Shown here in pieces: positions 16,473 through 24,894 of a stretch of DNA of 64,000 nucleotides (the first letter of the stretch is position 1; every line of letters starts with the position of its first letter). Origin of the DNA: Reyranella aquatilis (GTDB taxonomy: Bacteria > Pseudomonadota > Alphaproteobacteria > Reyranellales > Reyranellaceae); contig NZ_JAJISD010000005.1 of assembly GCF_020880995.1 (NCBI RefSeq), forward strand, positions 186,001 through 250,000. Reading direction: 5' to 3'. Below the pieces are notes generated by a model, which saw nothing but the letters and a program-made list of their open reading frames with translations, made no database searches and had not been told where the DNA came from. The position numbers were made by a program, and so were the translations under genes.

Positions 16473-17486
16473 ATGAAGTGCTACGTCATTCCCGCCCCCA
16501 AGGGCATCGAGTCGCTGACCCTGGTCGAGCGCCCTGCCCCGACGCCCGGGCCGCGCCAGGTGCTGGTGCGGGTGAGGGCGACGTCGCTCAACTACCGCGA
16601 CCTGCTCACCATCGAGGCACAGTACGCGCGCTCGGCGCCCAAACCCGACCTGATCCCGCTGTCGGACGGCGCCGGCGAGGTGGTCGCGGTCGGACCGGGC
16701 GTGAGCCGGGTCAAGGTCGGCGACCGGGTCGCGGGCTGCTTCATGCAGCGCTGGTTCGGCGGCGCGATCAGCGAGAGCGCCATGCCCTCGGCCATGGGCG
16801 GTGCGATCGACGGCATGCTGACCGAGCTCGCCGTGCTGGAAGAAGAAGGCGTCGTGAAGCTGCCGGCGCATCTCAGCTACGAGGAAGGAGCCACCCTTCC
16901 CTGCGCCGCCGTCACCGCCTGGAACGCGCTGGTCGAGATCGGCCACATCAAGGCCGGCGACGTGGTGCAGATCCAGGGCACCGGCGGCGTCTCGATCTTC
17001 GCGCTACAGTTCGCCCGCATGTTCGGCGCCCGCGTGATCGGCACCTCGAGTTCCGCCGCCAAGGCCGAACGGCTGAAGCAGATGGGCGCCGAGGCGGTGA
17101 TCGACTACAGGGCGACGCCCGACTGGGACCAGGAGGCGCTGAAGCTGACCGGTGGCCGCGGTGCCGACATCACGGTCGAGGTCGGCGGCGCCGGCACGCT
17201 CCCCCGCTCCTTCCTGGCTACGCGGCTGGGCGGCTCGATCGCGGTGATCGGACTCCTGTCGGGCATGGCGACGCTCGACCCGATGCCGATCCTGCGCCGC
17301 AACCTCAAGGTCCAGGGCCTCTATGTCGGCAGCACGCAGATGTTCGAGGCGATGAACCGCGCGATCGAGGCGAACGGCCTGAAGCCCGTGATCGACAAGG
17401 TGTTCCCGTTCGCCGAGGTCCAGGCCGCCTACCGGCACCTCAAGAGCCAGAAGCATTTCGGCAAGATCGTCATTTCACACGCCTAG
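16473..17486 (+). CDS. Zinc-independent quinone oxidoreductase-like MDR alcohol dehydrogenase
   Basis: A 337-residue medium-chain dehydrogenase/reductase. The GroES-like N-domain (SLNYRDLLTIEAQY, LSDGAGEVVAVGPGVSRVKVGDRVAG) lacks the Cys cluster of structural zinc. The Rossmann domain has VVQIQGTGGVSIFALQFARMFGARVIGTSSS and ADITVEVGGAGT. This fits NADPH-dependent quinone or enone reductases. The start MKCYVIPA at 16473 follows GGGAG. It stands alone between the repeat hairpin and the LNG-repeat gene. The substrate is unknown. Confidence 0.87.
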   Translation: MKCYVIPAPKGIESLTLVERPAPTPGPRQVLVRVRATSLNYRDLLTIEAQYARSAPKPDLIPLSDGAGEVVAVGPGVSRVKVGDRVAGCFMQRWFGGAISESAMPSAMGGAIDGMLTELAVLEEEGVVKLPAHLSYEEGATLPCAAVTAWNALVEIGHIKAGDVVQIQGTGGVSIFALQFARMFGARVIGTSSSAAKAERLKQMGAEAVIDYRATPDWDQEALKLTGGRGADITVEVGGAGTLPRSFLATRLGGSIAVIGLLSGMATLDPMPILRRNLKVQGLYVGSTQMFEAMNRAIEANGLKPVIDKVFPFAEVQAAYRHLKSQKHFGKIVISHA

Positions 17487-17620
17487 GAAGCAGATCTTCA
17501 CCGGCCGCGTGCAACCCCCACGCCTGTCGCTGCAACTCCCGTGATCGGCGGCCGGATGCGACAAGGCCGGCACCGACGGACGGCATACCGCCGCCCGGCA
17601 CATCTCAAGGGAGACCTCCA

Positions 17621-17833
17621 ATGTTCAAGACGATCCTCGCCACTGCGACCGCCGCCCTGATCGCCACCGCCATCGCCGCACCGGCTCAGGCAGGACTGTC
17701 GCTCAACGGCCTGTCGATCAATGGCTGGCGGCTCAACGGCCTGGCGATCAATGGCCTGGCGATCAATGGCGCAGAAGTCCCGGCGCAGACCTTCGTGCTT
17801 GAGGCGATCGAACTGCCGCCGGCGGAACTCTAG
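17621..17833 (+). CDS. Small secreted LNG-pentapeptide repeat protein
   Basis: 70 residues with a clear Sec signal peptide (about 1-24, ending PAQA). The mature chain starts with five perfect-register pentapeptides, G-[LW]-[SRA]-[LI]-N (GLSLN, GLSIN, GWRLN, GLAIN, GLAIN), then a 20-residue acidic tail ending LPPAEL. At DNA level GGCCTGGCGATCAAT is directly repeated. A strong ribosome site, AAGGGAG, precedes the ATG. The register differs from the classic A[DN]Lxx pentapeptide repeat, though a similar right-handed coil is possible. It ends 9 bp before the ADYC-like gene. I know LNG-type repeats mainly from predicted secreted proteins without known function. Confidence 0.75.
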   Translation: MFKTILATATAALIATAIAAPAQAGLSLNGLSINGWRLNGLAINGLAINGAEVPAQTFVLEAIELPPAEL

Positions 17834-17842
17834 GCTCCAGAT

Positions 17843-18661
17843 ATGCCCTGTCGGCTGCTGACAGGACTCGTGATTGGCGGCGCCCTCCTCGGGGCGCCGT
17901 CTGCATTCATGGCCGTCGCTCAATCCTCCGAGCGCTCGGCGCCAAAAATCTCGTCGCTCGGCGTCGAGGGCACGGAGATTCTGGTGACCCTCTCCGATGG
18001 CCGGACGCTGCGCAGCATGCAACTGGTCGGCGCGGTGCTGAAGGTCCGTTTCGATGGGGCGGCCGCGGAGGTGCGCATCGCGGCCGTCGAGCCCGATCCC
18101 GACGACAAGTCAAACACGGTGTGGCTCCACACGCTCGAGAGACGCGGGTCCGATGGGAGCTGGGCCAACCTGTGCAGTCCTGGACCCGACGGCCGCCGCC
18201 AGGGCTTCCCGCTGCAGGGCGCCCAAGGCCTTGAGGTCACCTGCTCCTCGGGTGCCGTCGGCAAATGTGTGCGCTTCGGCTACAGACCATGGGCTGCCGG
18301 GCAGGACGGGCGGCGCCTGACGCCGCTGCACGCGGCGTGCGTACGCATGGTGCGCGGCGACTATGGAGGCAACGGAGAGGCGTGGACAAGGAATGGCATG
18401 CGCATCGACGTCTACGACACCGAAGGTATCCAGACGCCGGAAAACGATCCGGCAGACAGGTTCGAGGCCGGTTGGTCGCCCGACGGGGCGGTCTGCGTCC
18501 GTCATGTTCGCGTGGGCGAGAACGTCAGCCTGACCGAACTCGAAGCGCGCTATTCGCACCTGCGCGGCCGGACCGGTGAGATCTGCACCGAAGATTTTGC
18601 CCGCGCGCACGGCGCCATCCTGTTCAACCGCTCTCTGAATGTCGCCGCGGCTCGACCCTAG
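17843..18661 (+). CDS. Secreted ADYC-like domain protein
   Basis: 272 residues with an N-terminal signal-like hydrophobic segment (about 5-27). A beta-rich part (about 36-105) precedes a C-terminal region with six cysteines after the signal (111, 134, 142, 166, 218, 248), likely disulfide-bonded. The segment CVRMVRGDYGGNGEAWTRNG, then IDVYDTEGIQ and GWSPDGAVCVRH, resembles the ADYC domain I recall from myxobacterial secreted proteins. The name-giving ADYC reads GDYG here. It starts 9 bp after the LNG-repeat gene, so both are probably co-expressed and exported. Function unknown; the family assignment is from memory. Confidence 0.7.
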   Translation: MPCRLLTGLVIGGALLGAPSAFMAVAQSSERSAPKISSLGVEGTEILVTLSDGRTLRSMQLVGAVLKVRFDGAAAEVRIAAVEPDPDDKSNTVWLHTLERRGSDGSWANLCSPGPDGRRQGFPLQGAQGLEVTCSSGAVGKCVRFGYRPWAAGQDGRRLTPLHAACVRMVRGDYGGNGEAWTRNGMRIDVYDTEGIQTPENDPADRFEAGWSPDGAVCVRHVRVGENVSLTELEARYSHLRGRTGEICTEDFARAHGAILFNRSLNVAAARP

Positions 18662-18721
18662 CGAGGTTCACATGTCGACACGGATTGCATGCGGTAAATT
18701 CTGCCGAGGAGAGGACGTACC

Positions 18722-19348
18722 ATGGCGCAGCGTGTGATCGACTACTGGTTCACGACGGGAAGCACCCACAACTACCTGACCGCGATGCGGCTGCCCGACG
18801 TAGCCGCGGCGACTGGGGTGGCTTTCCGTTGGCGGCCGTTCGATCTGCGCACCCTGTTCGACGAGCGCGGCTACTTCCCTTTCCCCAAGGGCTCGCCAAA
18901 GACCGCCTACATGTTCCGCGACATCGAGCGCCGCGCGGCCGCGCGTGGCATCCCCATTGCCCTGCCGGTCCCCTATCCGCTGCCCGACAGCATGACCGCC
19001 AATCTCGTCGCCTTGCTCGGCATCCGCGAGGGATGGGGTATCGACTATATCCGCGCCGCCTACCGGCGCTGGTTCCAGGAGGGCCAGCCGGCCGGTACGG
19101 ATCCGAACCTTTCGGCGAGCCTGGCCGAGATCGGCCAGGACAGGGAACGGGTCCTGTCGCTTGCCACCGCCGCGGCCAACCGGGACGCCCTCACCGCCGA
19201 AACCGATGTCGCCCGCTCGATCGGCCTTGTCGGTTCGCCGAGCTTCGTCGTCGACGGAGAAGTCTTCTGGGGCGACGACCGGCTGGAAGACGCCGTCACC
19301 TGGGCCCGTCACGGGACGCTCGCCTGCGCCACGCCGACGCGCGACTAG
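18722..19348 (+). CDS. 2-hydroxychromene-2-carboxylate isomerase / DsbA-family protein
   Basis: A 208-residue thioredoxin-fold protein of the GST-kappa/NahD branch. It opens VIDYWFTTGSTHNYLTAMRLPDVA, where the usual catalytic Ser sits in the S-x-x-[ST]Y pattern. WRPFDLRTLF, an all-helical insert and GLVGSPSFVVDGEVFWGDDRLEDA at the end complete the family pattern. NahD enzymes isomerise a glutathione-dependent naphthalene intermediate, but most chromosomal homologues have unknown substrates. The start follows AGGAGAGG. It converges on the TPR regulator gene. Confidence 0.85.
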   Translation: MAQRVIDYWFTTGSTHNYLTAMRLPDVAAATGVAFRWRPFDLRTLFDERGYFPFPKGSPKTAYMFRDIERRAAARGIPIALPVPYPLPDSMTANLVALLGIREGWGIDYIRAAYRRWFQEGQPAGTDPNLSASLAEIGQDRERVLSLATAAANRDALTAETDVARSIGLVGSPSFVVDGEVFWGDDRLEDAVTWARHGTLACATPTRD

Positions 19349-19355
19349 AGAGACT

Positions 19356-20810
19356 CTACGCCTCCGGCAGGCCGGCCTTGCGCAGGCCCTCCGTGTAGAG
19401 TTCGCGATCGGCCGGCCGGCGAAAGAAGCGCACGACCTCGGCGATGCTCTTGTCGGCGCCATCGCTTGCCGCGAGAAGCTGGGCCGCCGCGGCGCGCGCC
19501 TCGGCCTCGCTGCCCAGTTGACCATAACTCGCCGCCATGACGCGGCAGGCCGTATGGAACCAGCGCACCGCCATGCTGTGCCGTGCCGTCTCGATCGCCT
19601 CGTCGAAGCGACCGGCGAGGTACAGCGCCGAAGCGCGCTGGGCCAGCCACGCGAATTTCTGAGGGTCGTTGGGACTGAGGCGCAGCGCCGTGTCGATGGC
19701 GGCCAGCGCGTCGACGGGCCGCCCCCCGAAGGTACAAGCGACGGCCAGCGCGAAGTAGCCCGGTGCGAGATTGGGATTGAGCCGCACTGCCTGCTGGCCA
19801 TGGTCGATCCCGGTCTCGGCACCGCCGTCATGCGCCGCCGACAGCGCAAGCACGTAGTAGGCGAGCGCGTTCTGCGGATCGCGTGCCAGCGCCCGGCGCG
19901 CCGCGGCCGCAGATTCCTCGAAGGCAACGTCGCGGTCGTGGCGAAAGCCGTAGATGCCTTGCTGGAACAGGGTGCGACCGATGCCGACATGGGCATCGGC
20001 CAGGGTATCGTCGAGTGCGATCGCCCGACGGTAGTAGTCGAGTGCCTTCGCCGCTTCCTCCAGGCCGACCTGATGGAAGTGCCACGAGCCGCGCAGGTAC
20101 AGGTCCCATGCCGCCATGTTCTCCGGCAGCCTGTTGCGGGTGCGCATATGCTCGTGTTGCGTGACCGCGGGTTCGATCGCCACGGCGACCCTTTCCGTCA
20201 CCTGGTCCTGGATGGCGAAGATATCGGTGAGACTCCCGTCATAGCGTTCGGCCCAGAGCTGGGTGCCGCTATCCGCTTCGCTCAACTGGGCGGTGACGCG
20301 CACGCGATCGCCGGCGCGCCGCACGCTTCCCTGAACGACATAGCGCACGCCGAGCTCACGCCCGACCTGGCGAAGATCGATGGCCCGCCCCTGATAGGTG
20401 AAGGTCGAATTGCGGGCGATCACCAGAAGCGACCGCCATTTCGACAAGGCCGTGATGATGTCCTCGGTGATGCCGCCGGCGAAATATTCCTGATCGGCCT
20501 CGCCGCCCAAGTTGGCGAATGGAAGCACGGCGACGGCCGGCCGGTCGAAAGGCACGCCCTCGCCGGCGAAGCGGGCACCGAAGGCCACGGTATCGAGGTC
20601 CCAGTCCGCACGACCGAAATCCGCCCTGGAGCGGGCTATGGCCTCCGTGAGCAGCGAAAGGTTGTGATCGCTGGGAACGGTGGCACCCGAGACCCACCGG
20701 CTGACCACCGACTTGTCTATGCCGATCATCTGGGCAAGCTTGCCGCGGCTGAGATTGAGGGTCTTCAATACCAGCCCGAGCTTCTGTGCAAAATCGGACG
20801 CGGTCGCCAT
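19356..20810 (-). CDS. HTH - TolB/FlgO-like - TPR regulatory protein
   Basis: 484 residues. The N-terminus is an XRE-type helix-turn-helix (LSRGKLAQMIGIDKSVVSRW, about 20-41). A TolB-N/FlgO-like domain follows (PAVAVLPFANLGGEADQEYF through GTQLWAERYDGSLTDIFAIQ), as in adenylate-cyclase-associated regulators. The rest is at least five TPR-like helical repeats. No cyclase or membrane segment is present. Start MATASDFAQ at 20810; the longer upstream frame is antisense noise. It is divergent from the Bug-aldolase-dioxygenase operon, with 141 bp between, and is a plausible regulator of it. Ligand or partner unknown. Confidence 0.85.
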   Translation of the reverse strand: MATASDFAQKLGLVLKTLNLSRGKLAQMIGIDKSVVSRWVSGATVPSDHNLSLLTEAIARSRADFGRADWDLDTVAFGARFAGEGVPFDRPAVAVLPFANLGGEADQEYFAGGITEDIITALSKWRSLLVIARNSTFTYQGRAIDLRQVGRELGVRYVVQGSVRRAGDRVRVTAQLSEADSGTQLWAERYDGSLTDIFAIQDQVTERVAVAIEPAVTQHEHMRTRNRLPENMAAWDLYLRGSWHFHQVGLEEAAKALDYYRRAIALDDTLADAHVGIGRTLFQQGIYGFRHDRDVAFEESAAAARRALARDPQNALAYYVLALSAAHDGGAETGIDHGQQAVRLNPNLAPGYFALAVACTFGGRPVDALAAIDTALRLSPNDPQKFAWLAQRASALYLAGRFDEAIETARHSMAVRWFHTACRVMAASYGQLGSEAEARAAAAQLLAASDGADKSIAEVVRFFRRPADRELYTEGLRKAGLPEA

Positions 20811-20832
20811 GCCTGGAGGATTGCGAAATTGG

Positions 20833-20893
20833 CCCCTGGGCGCAACCGGGCGCCCGCGTGCGGTGCGCGAAGCCGTCGCGTGCACCCCAGGGG
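20833..20893. promoter_or_regulatory. Candidate operator dyad between HTH-TPR gene and Bug operon
   Basis: CCCCTGGG (20833-20840) and CCCAGGGG (20886-20893) are perfect 8-bp inverted repeats 45 bp apart within the 141-bp divergent gap. The spacing, about four to five helical turns, would suit looping by an HTH protein. GC-rich chance matches cannot be excluded. Confidence 0.3.
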
Positions 20894-20951
20894 GCGATCC
20901 TCTATACCGCAGCAGTTCATCGGCTTCGTCACCACATCCGGGACCAGCATC

Positions 20952-21926
20952 ATGTTGAAGCGCCGTCATCTCGCCGCGTTCATCGTCGCGGCGCCATTCG
21001 TGAAATCCGCGTTCGCACAGACCTGGACGCCGTCCGGCCCCGTCAAGATGGTCGTGGCCTATCCGGCCGGCGGCCCGACCGATGTGATCGCGCGCATCGT
21101 CGCGGCCGACATTTCGGGTCCGCTGGGACAGCAGGTGGTGGTCGAGAACGTGTCGGGCGGCGCCGGCGCCATCGGCACGCGCGCCGTCGCCAAGGCCAAG
21201 CCGGACGGGCAGACGATCACCTTCGGCAACAACCAGACGCACGGCAACAACATGTTCATGCTGAAGGAGCCGGGCTACGACGCGGTGAAAGACTTCGCAC
21301 CGCTGGCCGGCGCCGGCGCCTTCGAGCATGTCTTCGTGGTGCGCAACGACCTGCCGGTGAAGAACATCCAGGAGCTGATCGCGCTGGCCAAGTCCAAGCC
21401 CGGCGAGCTGAACTACGGATCGACCGGCATCGGTTCGGGCTCGCACCTGTCGACCGAGCTATTCATGGCGCGCACCGGCATCAAGATGACCCAGGTGCCC
21501 TATCGCGGCGCCCCGCCGCTGGTGCAGGACCTGGTCGGCGGTCGCATCGACATCTCCAATTCGACCCTGCCCAGCGTGCTGGCCCAGATCAAGGCGGGCA
21601 CGATCCGCGCCATCGCCATCGGCAGCCCGAAGCGCAATCCGCAGCTGCCGGACGTGCCGACGCTCGAGGAGCAGGGCGTGACCGGCGCCAATGCCTCCTC
21701 GTGGGCGGCCTTCTTCGCGCCGGCGGGCACGCCGCAACCCGCGCTCGACCGGCTCTCGGGCGAGATCATGAAGAGCCTGAAGAAGCCCGAGGTGGTCGAG
21801 AAGATCGACAAGCTCGGCTTCACCGTCGAGCCGCGCGACCCCGCGCAGTTCAAGCCCTACCAGGAGCGGGAGATCGCGACCTGGGTGAAGATCGCCAAGG
21901 ACGCCGGGATCGAGCCGGGAGAATAG
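20952..21926 (+). CDS. Bug family tripartite tricarboxylate transporter substrate-binding protein
   Basis: 324 residues. A signal peptide (about 1-23, ending AFAQ) precedes the Bug/TctC fold: VKMVVAYPAGGPTDVIARIVA, GGAGAIGTRAVAKAKPDGQT, LNYGSTGIGSGSHLS and VPYRGAPPLVQDLVGGRIDI are family blocks. It binds a carboxylate-type solute in the periplasm. No TctA/TctB permease genes are in the window, so it is an orphan receptor that must share a permease. It heads an operon, 8 bp before the aldolase/SDR fusion. Confidence 0.92.
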   Translation: MLKRRHLAAFIVAAPFVKSAFAQTWTPSGPVKMVVAYPAGGPTDVIARIVAADISGPLGQQVVVENVSGGAGAIGTRAVAKAKPDGQTITFGNNQTHGNNMFMLKEPGYDAVKDFAPLAGAGAFEHVFVVRNDLPVKNIQELIALAKSKPGELNYGSTGIGSGSHLSTELFMARTGIKMTQVPYRGAPPLVQDLVGGRIDISNSTLPSVLAQIKAGTIRAIAIGSPKRNPQLPDVPTLEEQGVTGANASSWAAFFAPAGTPQPALDRLSGEIMKSLKKPEVVEKIDKLGFTVEPRDPAQFKPYQEREIATWVKIAKDAGIEPGE

Positions 21927-21934
21927 GCAGCGCC

Positions 21935-23971
21935 ATGAAGAACCTCTGGTCCGACAGCGATGCCCGGCAGGCCATCGCCAGCCACGCCGCCAAGGGCATC
22001 GACGAGGACCTGGCGCTGCGGGTCTATACGACGCGTCTGCTGGGCGGCGAGCCCAAGCTGGTGCTGCACGGCGGCGGCAACACCTCGGTGAAGACGCGCA
22101 TGGCCGACGTCACCGGCCGGCCGCTCGACGTGCTCTGCGTCAAGGGCAGCGGCTGGGACATGGGCACGATCGAGGCGCCCGGCCTGCCCGCCGTCCGCCT
22201 CGCGCCGCTGCGCGAGCTGGAAGGGCTGCAGGCGCTCAGCGACGAGGACATGGTGAACGTGCAGCGCGCCAACCTGCTCGACAGCAAGGCGCCCAACCCG
22301 TCGGTCGAGACGCTGCTGCATGCGTTCCTGCCGCACAAGTTCATCGACCACACGCATTCCAACGCGGTACTGGCCCTGACCGACCAGCCCGACGGCGCCG
22401 AACTGGCCGCCGATCTCTATGGGAAGCGCGCGGCGCTGGTGCCCTATGTCATGCCGGGCTTCGCGCTGGCGAAGAAGACCGCCGAAATCGCGCGCGCCCA
22501 TCCCGACGTCGAGGGGCTGATCCTGCTGAAGCACGGCATCTTCTCGATGGGGGCGACCGCCGAGGAAGCCTATGTCCGCATGATCGACCTCGTGACCATG
22601 GCCGAGCAGCGCCTCGCCAAGGCCACGCGCAGGATTTTCCCCGGCGCAGACCTGCCCGCCAAGCCCGCAACGGCGGCGGAGATCGCGCCGATCCTGCGCG
22701 GCCTGTTCTCGTTGCCGGCGAAGGCCGGCGGCCGCGAGGCCGCGCAGCGTTTCGTGTTCGAGTTCCGCAGCTCGCCGGAAATACTGGCCTACGTGAACGG
22801 CAAGGAGATCGCGCGCTACAGCCAGCAGGGTCCCGTGACGCCCGACCATGCGATCCGGACCAAGAACGTGGCCTTCATCGCGCCCGCGCCGGAAGCCGGC
22901 CGGCTCGATGCGTTCAAGCAAGAGGCCAAGGCCGCGCTTGAGAAATTCGCGGCCGACTATCACGCCTATTTCAAACGCTATAACGGCCAGCAGATCACGG
23001 CGAAGAAGGAACTCGACCCGATCCCGCGCGTGGCGCTGGTGCCGGGTGTCGGCCTGTTCGGCATCGGCAACACGTCGAAGGACGCCAAGATCGCCGCCGA
23101 TCTCGCCGAGACGACAGTGGCGGTGATCGCCGACGCCGAGCGGCTCGGAACCTACCAATGCATCCCCGAGCCCGACATCTTCGACATCGAATACTGGTCG
23201 CTGGAACAGGCAAAGCTGAGCAGCGCCGCCGAGAAGCCGTTGGCGCGCCGCATCGTGGTCGTCACGGGCGGCGCCTCCGGCATCGGCGCCGCAACCGCCG
23301 CCGCCTTCGCGCGCGAGGGCGCCGAGGTGGCGGTGCTCGACCGCGACGTCTCGAAGGTCAAGGGTTTCGCTGTCGCCTGCGACGTGACCGATCCGAAATC
23401 GGTGCGCGCGGCCTTCGACAAGGTCGCGGCGAGCTTCGGTGGTGTCGACATCGTGGTCTCGAATGCGGGCGCGGCCTGGCAGGGCCGCATCGGCGACGTC
23501 GACGAGTCCGTGCTGCGCCAGAGCTTCGAACTGAATTTCTGGGCACACCAGAGCGTGGCGCAGAACGCGGTCCGCATCATGCGGACCCAGAACCTGGGCG
23601 GCTGCCTGCTGTTCAACACCTCCAAGCAGGCGGTAAATCCCGGGCCGGACTTCGGCCCCTACGGACTGCCCAAGGCCGCGACGCTGTTCCTGATGCGCCA
23701 GTACGCGCTCGACCATGGCGGCGACGGCATCCGTGCCAACGCGGTGAATGCCGATCGCATCCGCACCGGTCTTCTGACGGACGAAATGATCGCACAGCGG
23801 TCCAGGGCGCGCGGTCTCAGCGAGGCCGATTACATGGGCGGCAACCTGCTCGGCCTCGAAGTCACGGCCGACGACGTGGCGCAGGCCTTCGTTTCGCTAG
23901 CCAAGGCGATGAAGACGACAGGCGCTGTCACGACCGTGGACGGTGGTAATATCGCGGCCGCCCTGCGCTAG
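21935..23971 (+). CDS. Bifunctional class II aldolase / short-chain dehydrogenase (RhaD-type)
   Basis: 678 residues. The N-terminal class II aldolase domain (to about 430) has KLVLHGGGNTSVK, zinc-ligand motif H139-T-H141 and LLKHGIFSMG. The C-terminal SDR domain has VVVTGGASGIGAATAAAFAREG, a conserved NTSKQ stretch and the YGLPK version of YxxxK. This two-domain layout matches the rhamnulose-1-phosphate aldolase/lactaldehyde dehydrogenase fusions, though the sugar is uncertain. It follows the Bug gene by 8 bp and precedes the TfdA-type gene by 25 bp. No kinase or isomerase for rhamnose is nearby, so another 1-phospho-ketose or sugar acid is possible. Confidence 0.88.
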   Translation: MKNLWSDSDARQAIASHAAKGIDEDLALRVYTTRLLGGEPKLVLHGGGNTSVKTRMADVTGRPLDVLCVKGSGWDMGTIEAPGLPAVRLAPLRELEGLQALSDEDMVNVQRANLLDSKAPNPSVETLLHAFLPHKFIDHTHSNAVLALTDQPDGAELAADLYGKRAALVPYVMPGFALAKKTAEIARAHPDVEGLILLKHGIFSMGATAEEAYVRMIDLVTMAEQRLAKATRRIFPGADLPAKPATAAEIAPILRGLFSLPAKAGGREAAQRFVFEFRSSPEILAYVNGKEIARYSQQGPVTPDHAIRTKNVAFIAPAPEAGRLDAFKQEAKAALEKFAADYHAYFKRYNGQQITAKKELDPIPRVALVPGVGLFGIGNTSKDAKIAADLAETTVAVIADAERLGTYQCIPEPDIFDIEYWSLEQAKLSSAAEKPLARRIVVVTGGASGIGAATAAAFAREGAEVAVLDRDVSKVKGFAVACDVTDPKSVRAAFDKVAASFGGVDIVVSNAGAAWQGRIGDVDESVLRQSFELNFWAHQSVAQNAVRIMRTQNLGGCLLFNTSKQAVNPGPDFGPYGLPKAATLFLMRQYALDHGGDGIRANAVNADRIRTGLLTDEMIAQRSRARGLSEADYMGGNLLGLEVTADDVAQAFVSLAKAMKTTGAVTTVDGGNIAAALR

Positions 23972-23996
23972 GGGTTCCTTTCCCGGGGAGGTCCCG

Positions 23997-24893
23997 TTGC
24001 CGATCGAGACGCGTCCGCTCCAGCCGCTGCAATCGTCGTTCGCCGCCGAGATGACGGGCATCGACGCCACCAGGCCGCTGACGCCCGCAGAGGTCGCCGC
24101 CGTCGAGGCGGGCATGGACAGGTATGCCGTGCTGGTGTTGCCCGGCCAGGACATGACGGACGAACAGCAACTTGCCTTCACGCGCAACTTCGGGCCCCTG
24201 CAGGAAGGCGCCAACACGACGCTGACGGCGACAACGATGCGCCTGGGCGGTGCCTTCGCCGACGTCTCCAATCTCGACAAGGACAACCGGCGCCTCGAAC
24301 GAACCGATCGCCGCCGCATGGCCGCGCTGGGCAACCGGCTTTGGCACTCCGATGCCACCTTCCGCATCGTGCCGGCGCGCTATTCCCTGCTGAGCGGCCG
24401 CATCGTGACGCGCGACGGCGGCAACACCGAGTTCGCCGACATGCGCGCCGCCTACGACGCGCTCGACGACGCCACCAAGGCCGAGATCGAGAACCTGGTC
24501 TGCGAGCATTCGCTGATCTATTCGCGCGGCCAGCTCGGATTCACCGACTTCACCGACGAGGAACGCCACCGGATGCGCCCCGTGCTGCACAGGCTCGTGC
24601 GCACGCATCCGGTCACCGGCCGCAAGTCATTGCTCTTGTCGGCCCATATCGGCGCCATCGTCGGCTGGCCGCGTCCCGAGGCCATGGCCTTCATCCGCGA
24701 CCTGATGGAACACGCGACGCAGCCCGAGTTCGTCTATGTCCATCGCTGGACGAAGAACGACTTCGTGATCTGGGACAATCGCACCACGATGCACCGCGTC
24801 CGCCGCTTCGACGACCTCAACATCGTCCGCGACATGCGCCGCACCACGACCATGAGCGAAGGCCCGACGGTCGAAGGGCAGCAGGCGGCGTAA
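23997..24893 (+). CDS. TauD/TfdA family Fe(II)/2-oxoglutarate dioxygenase
   Basis: 298 residues. The iron triad appears as H117-S-D119 (RLWHSDATFR) and H266 (WDNRTTMHRV), with the 2-oxoglutarate-binding Arg nearby. YSLLSGRIVTRDGGNTEFADMRAAYDAL strongly resembles alpha-type TfdA (2,4-D dioxygenase) of bradyrhizobia. I place the start at the TTG at 23997 because GGGGAGG lies 5 nt upstream (23985-23991); a GTG at 23943 overlaps the previous gene and lacks such a site. It probably hydroxylates an aryloxyalkanoate or similar ether acid to release an alcohol. Confidence 0.88.
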   Translation: MPIETRPLQPLQSSFAAEMTGIDATRPLTPAEVAAVEAGMDRYAVLVLPGQDMTDEQQLAFTRNFGPLQEGANTTLTATTMRLGGAFADVSNLDKDNRRLERTDRRRMAALGNRLWHSDATFRIVPARYSLLSGRIVTRDGGNTEFADMRAAYDALDDATKAEIENLVCEHSLIYSRGQLGFTDFTDEERHRMRPVLHRLVRTHPVTGRKSLLLSAHIGAIVGWPRPEAMAFIRDLMEHATQPEFVYVHRWTKNDFVIWDNRTTMHRVRRFDDLNIVRDMRRTTTMSEGPTVEGQQAA

Positions 24894-24894
24894 C

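Noticed and set aside
17498-18022. 174-codon minus-strand ORF over the LNG-repeat and ADYC-like genes
   Set aside because: The plus-strand genes have signal peptides, a strong ribosome site and coherent motifs; the minus frame has none.
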